DNA from: Gammaproteobacteria bacterium
GTDB lineage: Bacteria > Pseudomonadota > Gammaproteobacteria > Ga0077554 > Ga007554
Direction: 5' to 3'
Length of the DNA: 64,000 nt
Assembly: GCA_040183005.1 (NCBI GenBank)
Contig: JAMPIW010000004.1
Location: forward strand, 1-64,000
A model generated the notes under the pieces. It was not told the origin of the DNA and searched no databases. It was given only the letters and a program-made list of their open reading frames with translations. The position numbers were made by a program, and so were the translations under genes. Shown here one piece after another: positions 40,220 to 48,737 of the stretch (position 1 is its first letter; each line of letters starts with the position of its first letter).

Positions 40220-41356
40220 ATGAACCAAAAAGCCATCCCCGTCTATGCACGGCCCAAGGAACAGGGTTTTTTGTTCCGCTTATTGCAGCGTATCCATGTT
40301 GATATACCGCTGCTGTGTGGCCTGCTGCTGCTCTCGGCAGCGGGGTTGGTGGTGCTGTACAGCGCGGGCGGACAAAGCCTGGAGGTGCTGACGCGCCAGG
40401 TGATGCGGCTCGCGCTTGCCTTTACCGTGATGCTGGTGCTTGCCCAGGTTCACCCGCAGCACTTGCAGCGCTGGGCGCCATGGTTGTTCGGTGCGGGAAT
40501 CCTGCTGCTGGTGGCGGTATTATTGGTGGGCGACATCGGCAAGGGTGCGCGGCGCTGGCTGGAGCTTGGCGCATTCCGCTTTCAACCCTCCGAAATGATG
40601 CGTATCGCCGTACCCGCGATGGTCGCCTGGTATCTGGCGAACAGCCCGCTACCCCCTCGCCCGCTAAAGCTGATTATCGCCGGTGTGCTGGCGATAACGC
40701 CCACGCTGCTCATCGCCAAACAGCCTGATTTGGGTACGTCGTTGCTGATTGCCTGCTCGGGGGTGTTTGTGATTTTTCTGGGCGGCGTGCGCTGGCGTTA
40801 TATCATCGCGGTCGGGGCGCTGGTGGCGGCATTCATCCCCATCGCCTGGTCGCTGATGCACGACTATCAGCGGCAGCGCGTGCTCACCTTCCTTGACCCG
40901 GAGAGCGACCCGCTGGGCACCGGCTATCACATCATTCAGTCGAAAATCGCCATCGGCTCCGGCGGCCTGTACGGCAAGGGCTGGCTGAACGGCACGCAGT
41001 CCTACCTCGACTTTATTCCCGAGCGCTCCACCGACTTCATCTTCGCCGTGCTGAGCGAGGAGTTCGGCCTGATCGGTATTCTGGTGGTACTGGCGATCTA
41101 TCTGTTCATCGTCATGCGCGGACTGTATATCGCCTCCCAGGCGCACGACACCTTCACTCGCCTGCTCGCGGGTAGCCTGATCCTGACGTTCTCCGTATAT
41201 ATCTTCGTCAACATCGGCATGGTCACCGCACTGCTGCCGGTGGTGGGCGTTCCCCTGCCGCTGATCAGCTATGGCGGAACATCAATGGTGACGGTGATGG
41301 CCGGGTTCGGTATCCTGATGTCCATCCACACTCATCGCAAACTGGTACCAACATGA
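40220..41356 (+). CDS. mrdB: rod shape-determining protein RodA (SEDS glycosyltransferase)
   Basis: Ten-helix SEDS protein that polymerises lipid II together with PBP2. The 378 residues include KPLKLIIAGVLAITPTLL-like helices, the loop AKQPDLGTSLLIACSGVFVI with the conserved PDLGTS, WNGTQSYLDFIPERSTDFIF-type segment (GTQSYLDFIPERSTDFIFAV) and the C-terminal signature LLPVVGVPLPLISYGGTSM. It overlaps mltB by ATGA. Confidence 0.96.
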   Translation: MNQKAIPVYARPKEQGFLFRLLQRIHVDIPLLCGLLLLSAAGLVVLYSAGGQSLEVLTRQVMRLALAFTVMLVLAQVHPQHLQRWAPWLFGAGILLLVAVLLVGDIGKGARRWLELGAFRFQPSEMMRIAVPAMVAWYLANSPLPPRPLKLIIAGVLAITPTLLIAKQPDLGTSLLIACSGVFVIFLGGVRWRYIIAVGALVAAFIPIAWSLMHDYQRQRVLTFLDPESDPLGTGYHIIQSKIAIGSGGLYGKGWLNGTQSYLDFIPERSTDFIFAVLSEEFGLIGILVVLAIYLFIVMRGLYIASQAHDTFTRLLAGSLILTFSVYIFVNIGMVTALLPVVGVPLPLISYGGTSMVTVMAGFGILMSIHTHRKLVPT

Positions 41357-42414
41357 TCAACAACATCAGTTTCACGCACGCAAAGGTACGGTCTCTTGCG
41401 TTCTTGGCAGCACTGCTGTTCGTGCCCATTCAGCCCGCCCTGGCCGATGGCATTGCATTGCGTCCCGAAGTGCGCCAGTTTGTTGACGACATGGTCATCC
41501 GCAACCAATTCAACCGCGACGAACTGACCGTGCTGCTCAGCCAGGCCGAAACACGCCCAGAGATCATCGCCGCCATTACCAAGCCCGCCGAGGCCAAGCC
41601 ATGGTTTCAATACCGGCAAATATTCCTCAACGAAGCGCGCATCCGGGGCGGCGTGGAGTTCTGGGACAAACACGCCGACCTTCTGGCGCGTGCGCAGACC
41701 GCCTACGGCGTACCACCCGAAATCATCACCGCTATCATTGGCGTGGAGACAGGCTATGGTAAGCGTACCGGCTCCTACCGCGTGCTGGATGCGCTCAGTA
41801 CGCTAGGGTTCGATTATCCGCCGCGCAGCAAATTCTTTCTTGGCGAACTGGAAAATTTTCTGCTGATGGCGCGCGAAGAGAAGCTTGACCCTCTCGTTCC
41901 CCAAGGCTCCTATGCCGGCGCAATGGGCATGCCGCAATTCATGCCCAGCAGCTTTCGCAGGTTTGCGGTGGACTTTGACGCCGATGGTTCGCGTGACCTG
42001 TGGAACAATGTGGCAGACGTGATCGGCAGTGTTGGATATTATTTTTTCGCCAACGGCTGGCAGCCTGATCAGCCCGTAGCGAGCCGGGCGAAGGTCGATG
42101 GCGAGAATTTCAAGGCGCTGCTGACCGGGAATATGAAACCCAGTGCCAGCCTGAGCAAGCTCAAGGAAAACGGCGTCACCATTGCAGATACCCTCCCCGA
42201 TGATCAACCTGGCGCCCTGCTGGAATTCCAGACAGAGAACGGACCGGAGTACTGGGTCGGCCTGCAGAATTTTTATGCCATCACCCGTTACAACCGCAGC
42301 CCCTTGTATGCAATGGCGGTATATCAGCTCAGCCAGGAAATCCGTGCATTGCGCAATGCACGGCGGGTGAGTGACAATAGTGTGTCGCTTCTGACAGTCA
42401 ACGCCAAGGATTGA
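41353..42414 (+). CDS. mltB: lytic murein transglycosylase B
   Basis: Cleaves glycan strands of peptidoglycan with formation of 1,6-anhydroMurNAc. The 353 residues begin with a signal peptide (SLAFLAALLFVPIQPALADG). The catalytic glutamate lies in IIGVETGYGKRTGSYRVLDA (about 131-150); QGSYAGAMGMPQFMPSSFR (about 181-199) is the MltB substrate-binding signature. There is no lipobox, so the protein is probably periplasmic and soluble. The gene is coupled to rodA and reaches the rlpA start. Confidence 0.94.
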   Translation: MINNISFTHAKVRSLAFLAALLFVPIQPALADGIALRPEVRQFVDDMVIRNQFNRDELTVLLSQAETRPEIIAAITKPAEAKPWFQYRQIFLNEARIRGGVEFWDKHADLLARAQTAYGVPPEIITAIIGVETGYGKRTGSYRVLDALSTLGFDYPPRSKFFLGELENFLLMAREEKLDPLVPQGSYAGAMGMPQFMPSSFRRFAVDFDADGSRDLWNNVADVIGSVGYYFFANGWQPDQPVASRAKVDGENFKALLTGNMKPSASLSKLKENGVTIADTLPDDQPGALLEFQTENGPEYWVGLQNFYAITRYNRSPLYAMAVYQLSQEIRALRNARRVSDNSVSLLTVNAKD

Positions 42415-42419
42415 CCGGC

Positions 42420-43268
42420 ATGAATATCCGCCCACTGCTGTTGCCTCTTGCAATATCGGTTTTCTTGAGCGCCTGCGGCACCGTGCCTGACCGGGCAAGC
42501 GGACCGAGAGGCGGCGTGATACCGACGCCAGACAAAGATGGCGCGCCGCCGCGCGGTGCGGTGGACATCGCGTCCATCCCCGATATCGTGCCGCGCGAGG
42601 AGCCGCGCAGCAAGTTCGGCAACCCGGCAATTTACACGGTGGCCGGCACAAGTTACCGCCCCATGGCCAGCAGCGAAGGCCATGTGGAACGCGGCCTTGC
42701 CTCGTGGTATGGCACCAAGTTCCACGGTCGCCGCACCTCCAGCGGCGAACCGTATGACATGTACAGCATGACCGCCGCCCACAAGACCTTGCCCCTGCCC
42801 ACCTATGTCGAGGTCACCAACATCAAGAACGGCCGTAAACTGGTCGTAAAGGTGAATGACCGTGGGCCGTTTCACGAAGGCCGCATCATCGACCTGTCCT
42901 ACGCCGCCGCGCAAAAGCTTGGCATTACCAGCACCGGGGCCGTCGAAATCCGCGCCATTACACCCGGCTCACCACCCTCCGCGCAAATGGCCGACCAACT
43001 CAGCAGTGAGCCATCTCCCACAGGCGCGCGGGACACAAAACTCTACCTGCAAGCCGGTGCATTTGCTGAGCGCGGCAAGGCCGAACAACTGCGTTCGCGC
43101 CTGCAGGAGCAAGTATCCGGCAATATAAAAATTTCCCCCAGCAAAAAAGCGCAAAACACCATCTATCGCGTGCGCATCGGCCCACTGGCCAGCGTGGAAG
43201 AGACCGACCAGATGGCAGCCAAACTCGTTGATCTGGGGATTCGGGAAAGTCAGGTTGTTAGCGATTAA
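42420..43268 (+). CDS. rlpA: septal ring lytic transglycosylase RlpA (lipoprotein)
   Basis: From the ATG at 42420, with AAGGA nine bases upstream, the protein has 282 residues: lipobox FLSACGT (about 15-21), a double-psi beta-barrel (GLASWYGTKFHGRRTSSGE, YDMYSMTAAHKTLPLPTYVE, VKVNDRGPFHEGRIIDLSY) and a C-terminal SPOR domain (KLYLQAGAFAERGKAEQL, YRVRIGPLASVEETDQMAAK) that binds denuded glycans at septa. RlpA acts on stem-peptide-free strands. A TTG at 42411 overlapping the mltB end is less likely as start. Confidence 0.94.
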   Translation: MNIRPLLLPLAISVFLSACGTVPDRASGPRGGVIPTPDKDGAPPRGAVDIASIPDIVPREEPRSKFGNPAIYTVAGTSYRPMASSEGHVERGLASWYGTKFHGRRTSSGEPYDMYSMTAAHKTLPLPTYVEVTNIKNGRKLVVKVNDRGPFHEGRIIDLSYAAAQKLGITSTGAVEIRAITPGSPPSAQMADQLSSEPSPTGARDTKLYLQAGAFAERGKAEQLRSRLQEQVSGNIKISPSKKAQNTIYRVRIGPLASVEETDQMAAKLVDLGIRESQVVSD

Positions 43269-43283
43269 TCATCAGGAGAAAAC

Positions 43284-43730
43284 ATGATGCGTAGCAGTAT
43301 AGGAAAATTGGTATTGATTATGGGTTTGTCTGTATCGTCAGCCGCTTTTGCTGAAGAACACAAGGTTCAGATGTCAAACGGTGGTGACGATGGCGTGATG
43401 TTGTTCGAGCCGGGCTATATCAAAGTAAATGTTGGAGATACGGTCACATTTGTAGCAAAAGATCCAGGTCATAATGTTATTTCCCTTCACGTTCCGGAGG
43501 GCGCCAATAGCTGGAAAGGCAAGGTCAGCACGGGTCTCTCTGTGACCCTGAATAAAGAAGGGGTTTATTTATACGAGTGCGACCTGCATAAAATGATCGG
43601 CATGGTGGGCGTAATCCAGGTTGGCAAGCCCGTCAATCTTGAGGCCGCCAAGAAGGCTGCCGATGACATTTCCAAAAAAATGGCGATGGGCGCGGAAATT
43701 TTCGGTGGGTATCTGGCAAAGGTTAAATAA
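43284..43730 (+). CDS. pseudoazurin-type blue copper protein
   Basis: Periplasmic type I copper protein that carries electrons, in many organisms to nitrite or nitrous oxide reductase. The 148 residues have a signal peptide (LVLIMGLSVSSAAFA) and the ligand set H63 (PGHNV), C99, H102 and M107 (YECDLHKMIGM); the C-x2-H-x4-M spacing is exactly that of pseudoazurin. A good AGGAG site precedes the ATG. No respiratory reductase gene is adjacent, so its partner is unknown. Confidence 0.92.
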   Translation: MMRSSIGKLVLIMGLSVSSAAFAEEHKVQMSNGGDDGVMLFEPGYIKVNVGDTVTFVAKDPGHNVISLHVPEGANSWKGKVSTGLSVTLNKEGVYLYECDLHKMIGMVGVIQVGKPVNLEAAKKAADDISKKMAMGAEIFGGYLAKVK

Positions 43731-43749
43731 ATTCAACAGGCTTCAAAAT

Positions 43750-43777
43750 GGCGCGCGGTTGATCGTCACCGCGCGCC
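43750..43777. terminator. hairpin between convergent genes
   Basis: GGCGCGCGGT and ACCGCGCGCC pair perfectly around an 8-base loop. On the minus strand the stem is followed by ATTTTG, so it best fits termination of the LolA-like gene, whose stop codon lies within the hairpin; it may also end the pseudoazurin transcript. Confidence 0.6.
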
Positions 43778-44563
43778 CTCTTGCCTGAGCGCCCGCTGAT
43801 TAAAGTCGTCGTCTTTCAGGCCGACGTTGACCTCCACCTGCTCCATGTCGTAAACAACCGTGGCCTTGCTTAGCATGTTCTGTGCCACGGCGGTTTTCCA
43901 CGCCCAGGCGCCTTTGATCTTCTGCCACCGCACAGTCTGCTTCTTGATCAGGGTGTTCTGTTTGTCGTAGTAGTCGACGCGGCTTTCCACGCAATCTTCC
44001 CAATCCAGTGTCTTGCTGAACCAGCTAACGCGTCTGCTGTATGAGGAGTTGCCTTTGGGGGTGCTCTCCACCAAGTAGTATTGCTGGCTTTCCTGGCTGA
44101 TGGTGCCCAGGTAGCGGTGGGCGTCTTCATCCAGAGTCCGAATACGCAGGTCCTCGTCGGTATAGCCCCAATCCATGTTCTCGGGGTCGCGCTGGGAGAT
44201 ACGCCGCGCCATTCTGAGCTCGGGCAGGTAGACCCACTGATCCGGCACCTTGCTTTCCGAGACGTAAGACCAGCGCATGAAATTGAGGCCGCGGCTGTCA
44301 GGTGGGTAAGTCATATAGAGAATCGTCTTGTCAACGAGGCCATTCTGCCCCTTGTAGTCTTTCCACAGGCGCGTGAACTCGTTGCTGATCTTTTTGCCGA
44401 CGGGATCGTTGAGGGTGATGCGCAGCTGCGAGCGCTGGTCATCGCCAGCGTATTTGTAATAACAATGCTGCACGATCTCGGAGGGAGTGGGCTCAGCGGC
44501 GCTGGCAGCGGCAGCGCAGGCCATCAAGTGCAGGGCCACAGGCGCGATAATTTTTAGGCTCAT
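43766..44563 (-). CDS. periplasmic LolA-like lipoprotein-sorting family protein
   Basis: From the ATG at 44563 the protein has 265 residues with a signal peptide (LKIIAPVALHLMACAAAASA). The rest matches the outer-membrane lipoprotein-sorting/LolA-like family often annotated in proteobacteria: RSQLRITLNDPVGKKIS, FLYMTYPPDSRG-like strand (ILYMTYPPDSRGLNFMRW), DQWVYLPELRMARRIS and DEDLRIRTLDEDAHRYLG. These proteins often neighbour RND-type MmpL exporters, which are absent here. The true substrate is unknown. A frame from 44602 adds residues with no signal-peptide logic. Confidence 0.78.
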   Translation of the reverse strand: MSLKIIAPVALHLMACAAAASAAEPTPSEIVQHCYYKYAGDDQRSQLRITLNDPVGKKISNEFTRLWKDYKGQNGLVDKTILYMTYPPDSRGLNFMRWSYVSESKVPDQWVYLPELRMARRISQRDPENMDWGYTDEDLRIRTLDEDAHRYLGTISQESQQYYLVESTPKGNSSYSRRVSWFSKTLDWEDCVESRVDYYDKQNTLIKKQTVRWQKIKGAWAWKTAVAQNMLSKATVVYDMEQVEVNVGLKDDDFNQRALRQEGAR

Positions 44564-44753
44564 GATTTTCTGTGCTTGGTCAGATAACAACGGGAATGCC
44601 AATAAAGTATTATTTCATACATGCGCTGCCAAGGGGATGGGGTTTTTCAGGCAGCCGTTAAGCGCTACAATACGCACACCATCTCCATGTAGCCCATGCC
44701 GTACCGCTGTTCCATCTTTTTCATCGACGCAAGCCCTAGAGGAAGTACCCGCT

Positions 44754-45959
44754 GTGAATAATATGTTTCATCTCCGTCTTTCCCGTCTCTCCGCATCCGG
44801 GCAACTGCTTCACCTTCCACTATCGCGTGGCCGCCTGTTAATAGCCGCCCTGCTGTTGACGCTTAGTGCCATCGGGATCACCGCACAGGCGCAGGTTCCG
44901 CCCGCTCCCCAGATCGCCGCGCGCGGCTATATCCTGCAGGACTTCCAGAGCGGCAGCGTGCTGGCGGCGTTGAACGCCGATCTGCGCATGGAACCGGCCA
45001 GTCTCACCAAGCTAATGACCGCCTACCTGGTGTTCGATGAGCTGCGTTCCGGCAAGATCAAGCTCAGCGATATGGTTACCATCAGCGAAGCGGCATGGCG
45101 CACCGAAGGGTCGCGCACCTTCGCCCAGGTGGGCACGCAAATCGCTGTGGAGAACCTGATCAAGGGCATGATCGTGCAGTCCGGCAATGACGCCACGGTG
45201 GCGCTTGCCGAGCAGGTGGCGGGCACCGAGCCGGTGTTCGCCGCGATGATGAACCAGCGCGCGCAAAAACTGGGCATGACCAATACCCACTTCGTGAATA
45301 GCACCGGCCTGCCCGATCCGCAGCACTACACCACGGCGCGCGATCTGGCGACACTGGCGCGCGTTGTGATCCGTGACTTCCCGGAATATTACAAGTGGTA
45401 CTCGCTACGTGAATTCACCTTCAACGGCATCACCCAGCACAACCGCAACCTGTTGTTGTACCGCGACCCCACGGTGGATGGCATGAAGACTGGCCATACC
45501 GAGAGCGCTGGATTCTGTCTGGTATCCTCCGCATTGCGTGACAATATGCGCCTGATCTCCGTGGTGCTGGGCACAGAGAGCGAAAACGCCCGCGCCCGTG
45601 AAAGCCAGACCCTGCTCAATTACGGTTTCCGCTTCTATGAAACCCACCGCGTTTACGCAGCAAACAAACCGCTCACCACGGTGCGTGCCTGGAAAGGCGC
45701 GACCGAAAACCTGCCATTGGGATTAAACAAGGATCTCTATCTCACCATCCCGCGTGGCCAGTACAAAAAACTGACCGCCTCAATGAGTGTCACGCCGTTG
45801 ATCACTGCGCCGGTTAAAAAGGGCCAGCCCTATGGCACAGTTTCTATCGCCCTTGATGGCAAGGTGATCAGCAAGCAACCACTGGTTGCCCTGCAGGGCA
45901 TCGAGGAAGGTGGGGTGTGGCGGCGTTTTGTCGACTGGATTTTACTCCTCGTTAAATAA
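44754..45959 (+). CDS. dacA: D-alanyl-D-alanine carboxypeptidase (PBP5/6 type)
   Basis: Removes the terminal D-Ala from pentapeptides. From the GTG at 44754, with GAGGA upstream, the protein has 401 residues; an ATG at 44763 is an alternative. A signal peptide (LLIAALLLTLSAIGITAQA) precedes the S11 domain with SLTK (EPASLTKLMTAY), SGN (VQSGNDATVALAE) and KTG (DGMKTGHTESAGFC). The C-terminal domain ends in an amphipathic helix (WRRFVDWILLLVK) that anchors the enzyme to the membrane. Order dacA-dat-ybeD fits the gammaproteobacterial operon. Confidence 0.93.
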   Translation: MNNMFHLRLSRLSASGQLLHLPLSRGRLLIAALLLTLSAIGITAQAQVPPAPQIAARGYILQDFQSGSVLAALNADLRMEPASLTKLMTAYLVFDELRSGKIKLSDMVTISEAAWRTEGSRTFAQVGTQIAVENLIKGMIVQSGNDATVALAEQVAGTEPVFAAMMNQRAQKLGMTNTHFVNSTGLPDPQHYTTARDLATLARVVIRDFPEYYKWYSLREFTFNGITQHNRNLLLYRDPTVDGMKTGHTESAGFCLVSSALRDNMRLISVVLGTESENARARESQTLLNYGFRFYETHRVYAANKPLTTVRAWKGATENLPLGLNKDLYLTIPRGQYKKLTASMSVTPLITAPVKKGQPYGTVSIALDGKVISKQPLVALQGIEEGGVWRRFVDWILLLVK

Positions 45960-45972
45960 TCGGGACTGCATC

Positions 45973-46842
45973 ATGACTGATCAAATCCAAACCGTTTATC
46001 TCAACGGCAAGTTCATGCCCATCGAGCAAGCCTACGTGCCGGTGCTGGATCGTGGTTTCATCTTCGGCGATGGGGTTTATGAGGTGATCCCCGTCTACTC
46101 GCGCCGCCCGTTCCGGCTCCCGGAACACCTGCGGCGCTTGCAGCACAGCCTCGACGGCATCCGCCTGATAAATCCGCACACCGATGCAGCATGGGCGGAT
46201 TTGTTTGAACAGCTGATCGCACGCAGTGAGGGCGAAGACCAGTACCTTTACCTGCAGATCACACGCGGCGTAGCCAAGCGCGACCATGCTTTTCCGGTGA
46301 ATGTGCCCCCTACCATCTTCATGATGAGTAGCCCGCTGGCCACCCCGCCTGAAGCGCTGCGTGCCACTGGCGTCGCGGCAGTCAGCGCACTGGACAACCG
46401 CTGGCTGCGCTGCGACATCAAGGCCATTGCGCTGCTGCCCAACGTGCTGCTGCGCCAACTGGCCATCGACGCCGGAGCAGCGGAAACGCTTCTGCTGCGC
46501 GACGGGTTTCTCACCGAGGGGGCGGCCAGCAACATCTTCGTGGTGGCCAACAACACCCTGCTCGCACCACCCAAAACCCACCTCATGCTGCCCGGCATCA
46601 CCTACGACGTGATCCTGGAACTCGCTGCCGCGCATGGCATCCCCCACCAGGTGCGCGAAATCACCGAGCACGAAGTGCGCACCGCCCAGGAGCTGTGGCA
46701 GACCTCCTCCACCCGCGAGGTCGTACCCATCACCACGCTCGACGGCAAACCGGTGGGCAACGGCAAGCCTGGGCCGCTGTTTCATAAAATGTACGCGCTG
46801 TATCAGGACTATAAACGGGCCGTGCGCGCAGGCGGAGCGTAA
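45973..46842 (+). CDS. dat: D-amino-acid aminotransferase
   Basis: PLP-dependent class IV transaminase, probably making D-Glu or D-Ala. From the ATG at 45973 the protein has 289 residues, with DRGFIFGDGVYEVIPVY (about 26-42), the PLP lysine in DIKAIALLPNVL (about 149-160), LTEGAASNIFVV (about 176-187) and TSSTREVVPI near the C-terminus. Branched-chain aminotransferases share this fold; the length and the dacA neighbour favour D-amino-acid specificity. It lies 13 bp after dacA. Confidence 0.88.
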   Translation: MTDQIQTVYLNGKFMPIEQAYVPVLDRGFIFGDGVYEVIPVYSRRPFRLPEHLRRLQHSLDGIRLINPHTDAAWADLFEQLIARSEGEDQYLYLQITRGVAKRDHAFPVNVPPTIFMMSSPLATPPEALRATGVAAVSALDNRWLRCDIKAIALLPNVLLRQLAIDAGAAETLLLRDGFLTEGAASNIFVVANNTLLAPPKTHLMLPGITYDVILELAAAHGIPHQVREITEHEVRTAQELWQTSSTREVVPITTLDGKPVGNGKPGPLFHKMYALYQDYKRAVRAGGA

Positions 46843-46852
46843 GAAGCCCCCT

Positions 46853-47032
46853 CTTTTTAACCTAAAAAAGCTATTGAACCGCGGAGAACGCAGAGGACGC
46901 AAAGAAATTCAGGGGGGTTAGCGTAACAAGAACACCCACCCAGCGGGTGACTCGGTACACCTTGCCAAGATCTTGTTTTTCCTCTGCGTTCTCTGTGCGC
47001 TCCGCGGTGAATCGCCGTTTTTAGGTTTAAAG
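46853..47032. repeat. palindromic MITE-like element
   Basis: Outer arms CTTTTTAACCTAAAAA and TTTTTAGGTTTAAAG are inverted copies; next come AACCGCGGAGAACGCAGAGG and, on the far side, CCTCTGCGTTCTC...CCGCGG. The CGCGGAGAACGCAGAGGACGCA motif is widespread in environmental proteobacterial repeats. The 180-bp element directly follows dat and may act as its terminator. Confidence 0.75.
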
Positions 47033-47080
47033 AAGATGTGTAGGTTGGGTTAGGCGAAGCCGTAACCCAACAAACCATAC

Positions 47081-48401
47081 CAGAAGTGTCCGGTAATTTA
47101 ATTGAATAGATTCAATTGGTTATTGTCTTTCTGCATGCTCATTTGCGTCTCCGCATTTTTAAGTAATTGATCGAGTGGCGTTTTCTCGAAAAGAGTCAGG
47201 CTCAAAATCTGTAGGATTGTGTAAAGCGAAGCCTCGGTATTGAGCCGCTTTTTCACGATGGCGACCACGACGTAAACCGCGATGGCGATCCATATTTGCG
47301 TCTTGACTGCATTCTCGGTGGTGCCATAGAACCGCTTGATTCGAAGATGCTGTTTGATCCACTTGAAGAATAGCTCGACCTGCCAGCGGCAACGATAAAG
47401 CTGAGCGATGGTCAGCGCAGGCAGGTCGAAGTTGTTGGTCAGAAAGACCAGAAACCTGTCGTGTTCGGCATCGTAGAACTTGATGCGTCGCAGGTGCTGC
47501 GGGTAATCCTTGCTGGCCTTGCGAGCAGTCAATGCAATGGTCTGGTCGCAGCGCAGTCCAGTGGACTTGTCCACGGTGCGAGAGTAGACGCGACGAAAGA
47601 GCAGATTGGATTTGCCACGGATGACAAAGAACGCCTGTGCTTGATGCAGGGTGAACCAGCGAGCGAAGTCGGTGAAGCCACGATCCATGATGTAAAAGCT
47701 GCCGGCTTCGGGTATCAGGATATCGAGCACATTGACCTCGTGCATCTTGCCATCGCTGATGTGGATGAAGGTTGGAATGTTGCCGCGCAGGTCGAGCAGC
47801 GTATGCATCTTGACGGCAGCTTTGGTGGAGCGGAAGCGTGCCCACGGAAAGACGCTCAAGCACAGGTCGATGGTCGTGGTATCGAGTGCGTAGACCGTCT
47901 GTTCCAGTTCGACCGCAAAGCTGTCGCTGGCGTAAAGCTTTCTGGCGGTCTGGATTAAGCTCATCGCGAAATCCGCGTAGATGCGACAGTCGCGTTGCTC
48001 GTTGGCATCGGCCAGCGTGCTCTTGGCGATGTTGCCTCGTATGCCCAAGTGATAGAGCTTGGCTTGGTGGGCGCGCAGACAGGTTTCGATGTCGCGCAGG
48101 CTTTCGCGGTAAGTCAGCTGCGCGAACGCCATGCAGAGAAATTGATCGAGATGCGAAAAAGTCTTGGTGGGATATTTGGAAGGGTAGCGCTGCACGCAGC
48201 GACGGAATGTGTGAAGGGGCAAATGCTCCATGAGTTGTGCGAACACCAACTGGCCTGAATACATGACGGAAACTCCTGGGGGGAAAGCCCCAGTTTCCCA
48301 AAAAATTCACGTTCAAGTCGGTGACACCCCTAAACACACACTTTCCTATTCAACATCATCATGTTATATAGCCGTCTTTGCGAAATTGCCGGACACTTCT
48401 G
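47081..48401 (-). mobile_element. complete IS4-family insertion sequence with 9-bp target duplication
   Basis: Terminal repeats CAGAAGTGTCCGGTAATTT (from 47081) and, inverted, CAGAAGTGTCCGGCAATTT (to 48401) differ at one base. The nonamer AAACCATAC flanks both ends directly (47072-47080 and 48402-48410). The 1321-bp element separates dat from ybeD, which starts 30 bp past the right end. Precise flanks indicate a recent, unrearranged insertion. Confidence 0.92.
47098..48264 (-). CDS. IS4-family transposase
   Basis: A 388-residue DDE transposase. The N-terminal helical domain (FRRCVQRYPSKYPTKTFSHL, FAQLTYRESLRDIETCL) is of the DUF4372 kind found in one IS4 group. Catalytic aspartates lie in YALDTTTIDLCLSVFPWA (about 122-139) and YIMDRGFTDFARW (about 186-198); the glutamate lies in the YREK-like motif YRCRWQVELFFKWIKQHLRI (about 281-300). 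The gene fills the element and ends just inside the left terminal repeat; it appears intact. Confidence 0.93.
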   Translation of the reverse strand: MYSGQLVFAQLMEHLPLHTFRRCVQRYPSKYPTKTFSHLDQFLCMAFAQLTYRESLRDIETCLRAHQAKLYHLGIRGNIAKSTLADANEQRDCRIYADFAMSLIQTARKLYASDSFAVELEQTVYALDTTTIDLCLSVFPWARFRSTKAAVKMHTLLDLRGNIPTFIHISDGKMHEVNVLDILIPEAGSFYIMDRGFTDFARWFTLHQAQAFFVIRGKSNLLFRRVYSRTVDKSTGLRCDQTIALTARKASKDYPQHLRRIKFYDAEHDRFLVFLTNNFDLPALTIAQLYRCRWQVELFFKWIKQHLRIKRFYGTTENAVKTQIWIAIAVYVVVAIVKKRLNTEASLYTILQILSLTLFEKTPLDQLLKNAETQMSMQKDNNQLNLFN

Positions 48402-48431
48402 AAACCATACTTAAAACGAGATATTTCCCAC

Positions 48432-48701
48432 ATGAACAGCGAGCAAGAATCCCCGCTCACGTTTCCAACCGAATTCCCCATCAAGGCAATGGGGCTTGCA
48501 AGCCCTGTATTTGAAGCGTCGGTGATTGAGATTATCCGGCGTCACGCGCCGGATCTTGGCGAGAGCGCCGTATACAGCCGCACCAGCAAAAGCGGCAAAT
48601 ACCTCTCCGTCACCGTCACCATCCAGGCCACCAGCCGCGCCCAGCTTGATGCCATTTACCGTGATGTAACCGCGTGCCCTGAGGTTTTATGGGCGCTGTG
48701 A
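48432..48701 (+). CDS. ybeD: YbeD/DUF493 family protein
   Basis: An 89-residue ferredoxin-like protein. Family features: FPTEFPIKAMGLASP near 10-24, the helix FEASVIEIIRRHAPD, the SRTSKSGKYLSVTVTIQATS strand and the C-terminal IYRDVTACPEVLWAL. YbeD lies between dacA and lipB in gammaproteobacteria; its role is regulatory but unclear. Here the IS4 element separates it from dat, so it may rely on a promoter in or near that element. lipB does not follow; an RHS island does, and the last 57 bp of this locus recur at 59302-59358. Confidence 0.92.
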   Translation: MNSEQESPLTFPTEFPIKAMGLASPVFEASVIEIIRRHAPDLGESAVYSRTSKSGKYLSVTVTIQATSRAQLDAIYRDVTACPEVLWAL

Positions 48702-48737
48702 TGCCGCTGCGCCGATGAAACCGCCTGTGCTACCTAG

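Noticed and set aside
38408-40228. 606-codon open frame antisense to mrdA
   Set aside because: It mirrors the high-GC codon structure of mrdA, has no family features, and covers a gene with all PBP2 motifs. The same applies to the long antisense frames over ilvA (11413-12753), gatB (32257-33387) and pepP (4421-5416).
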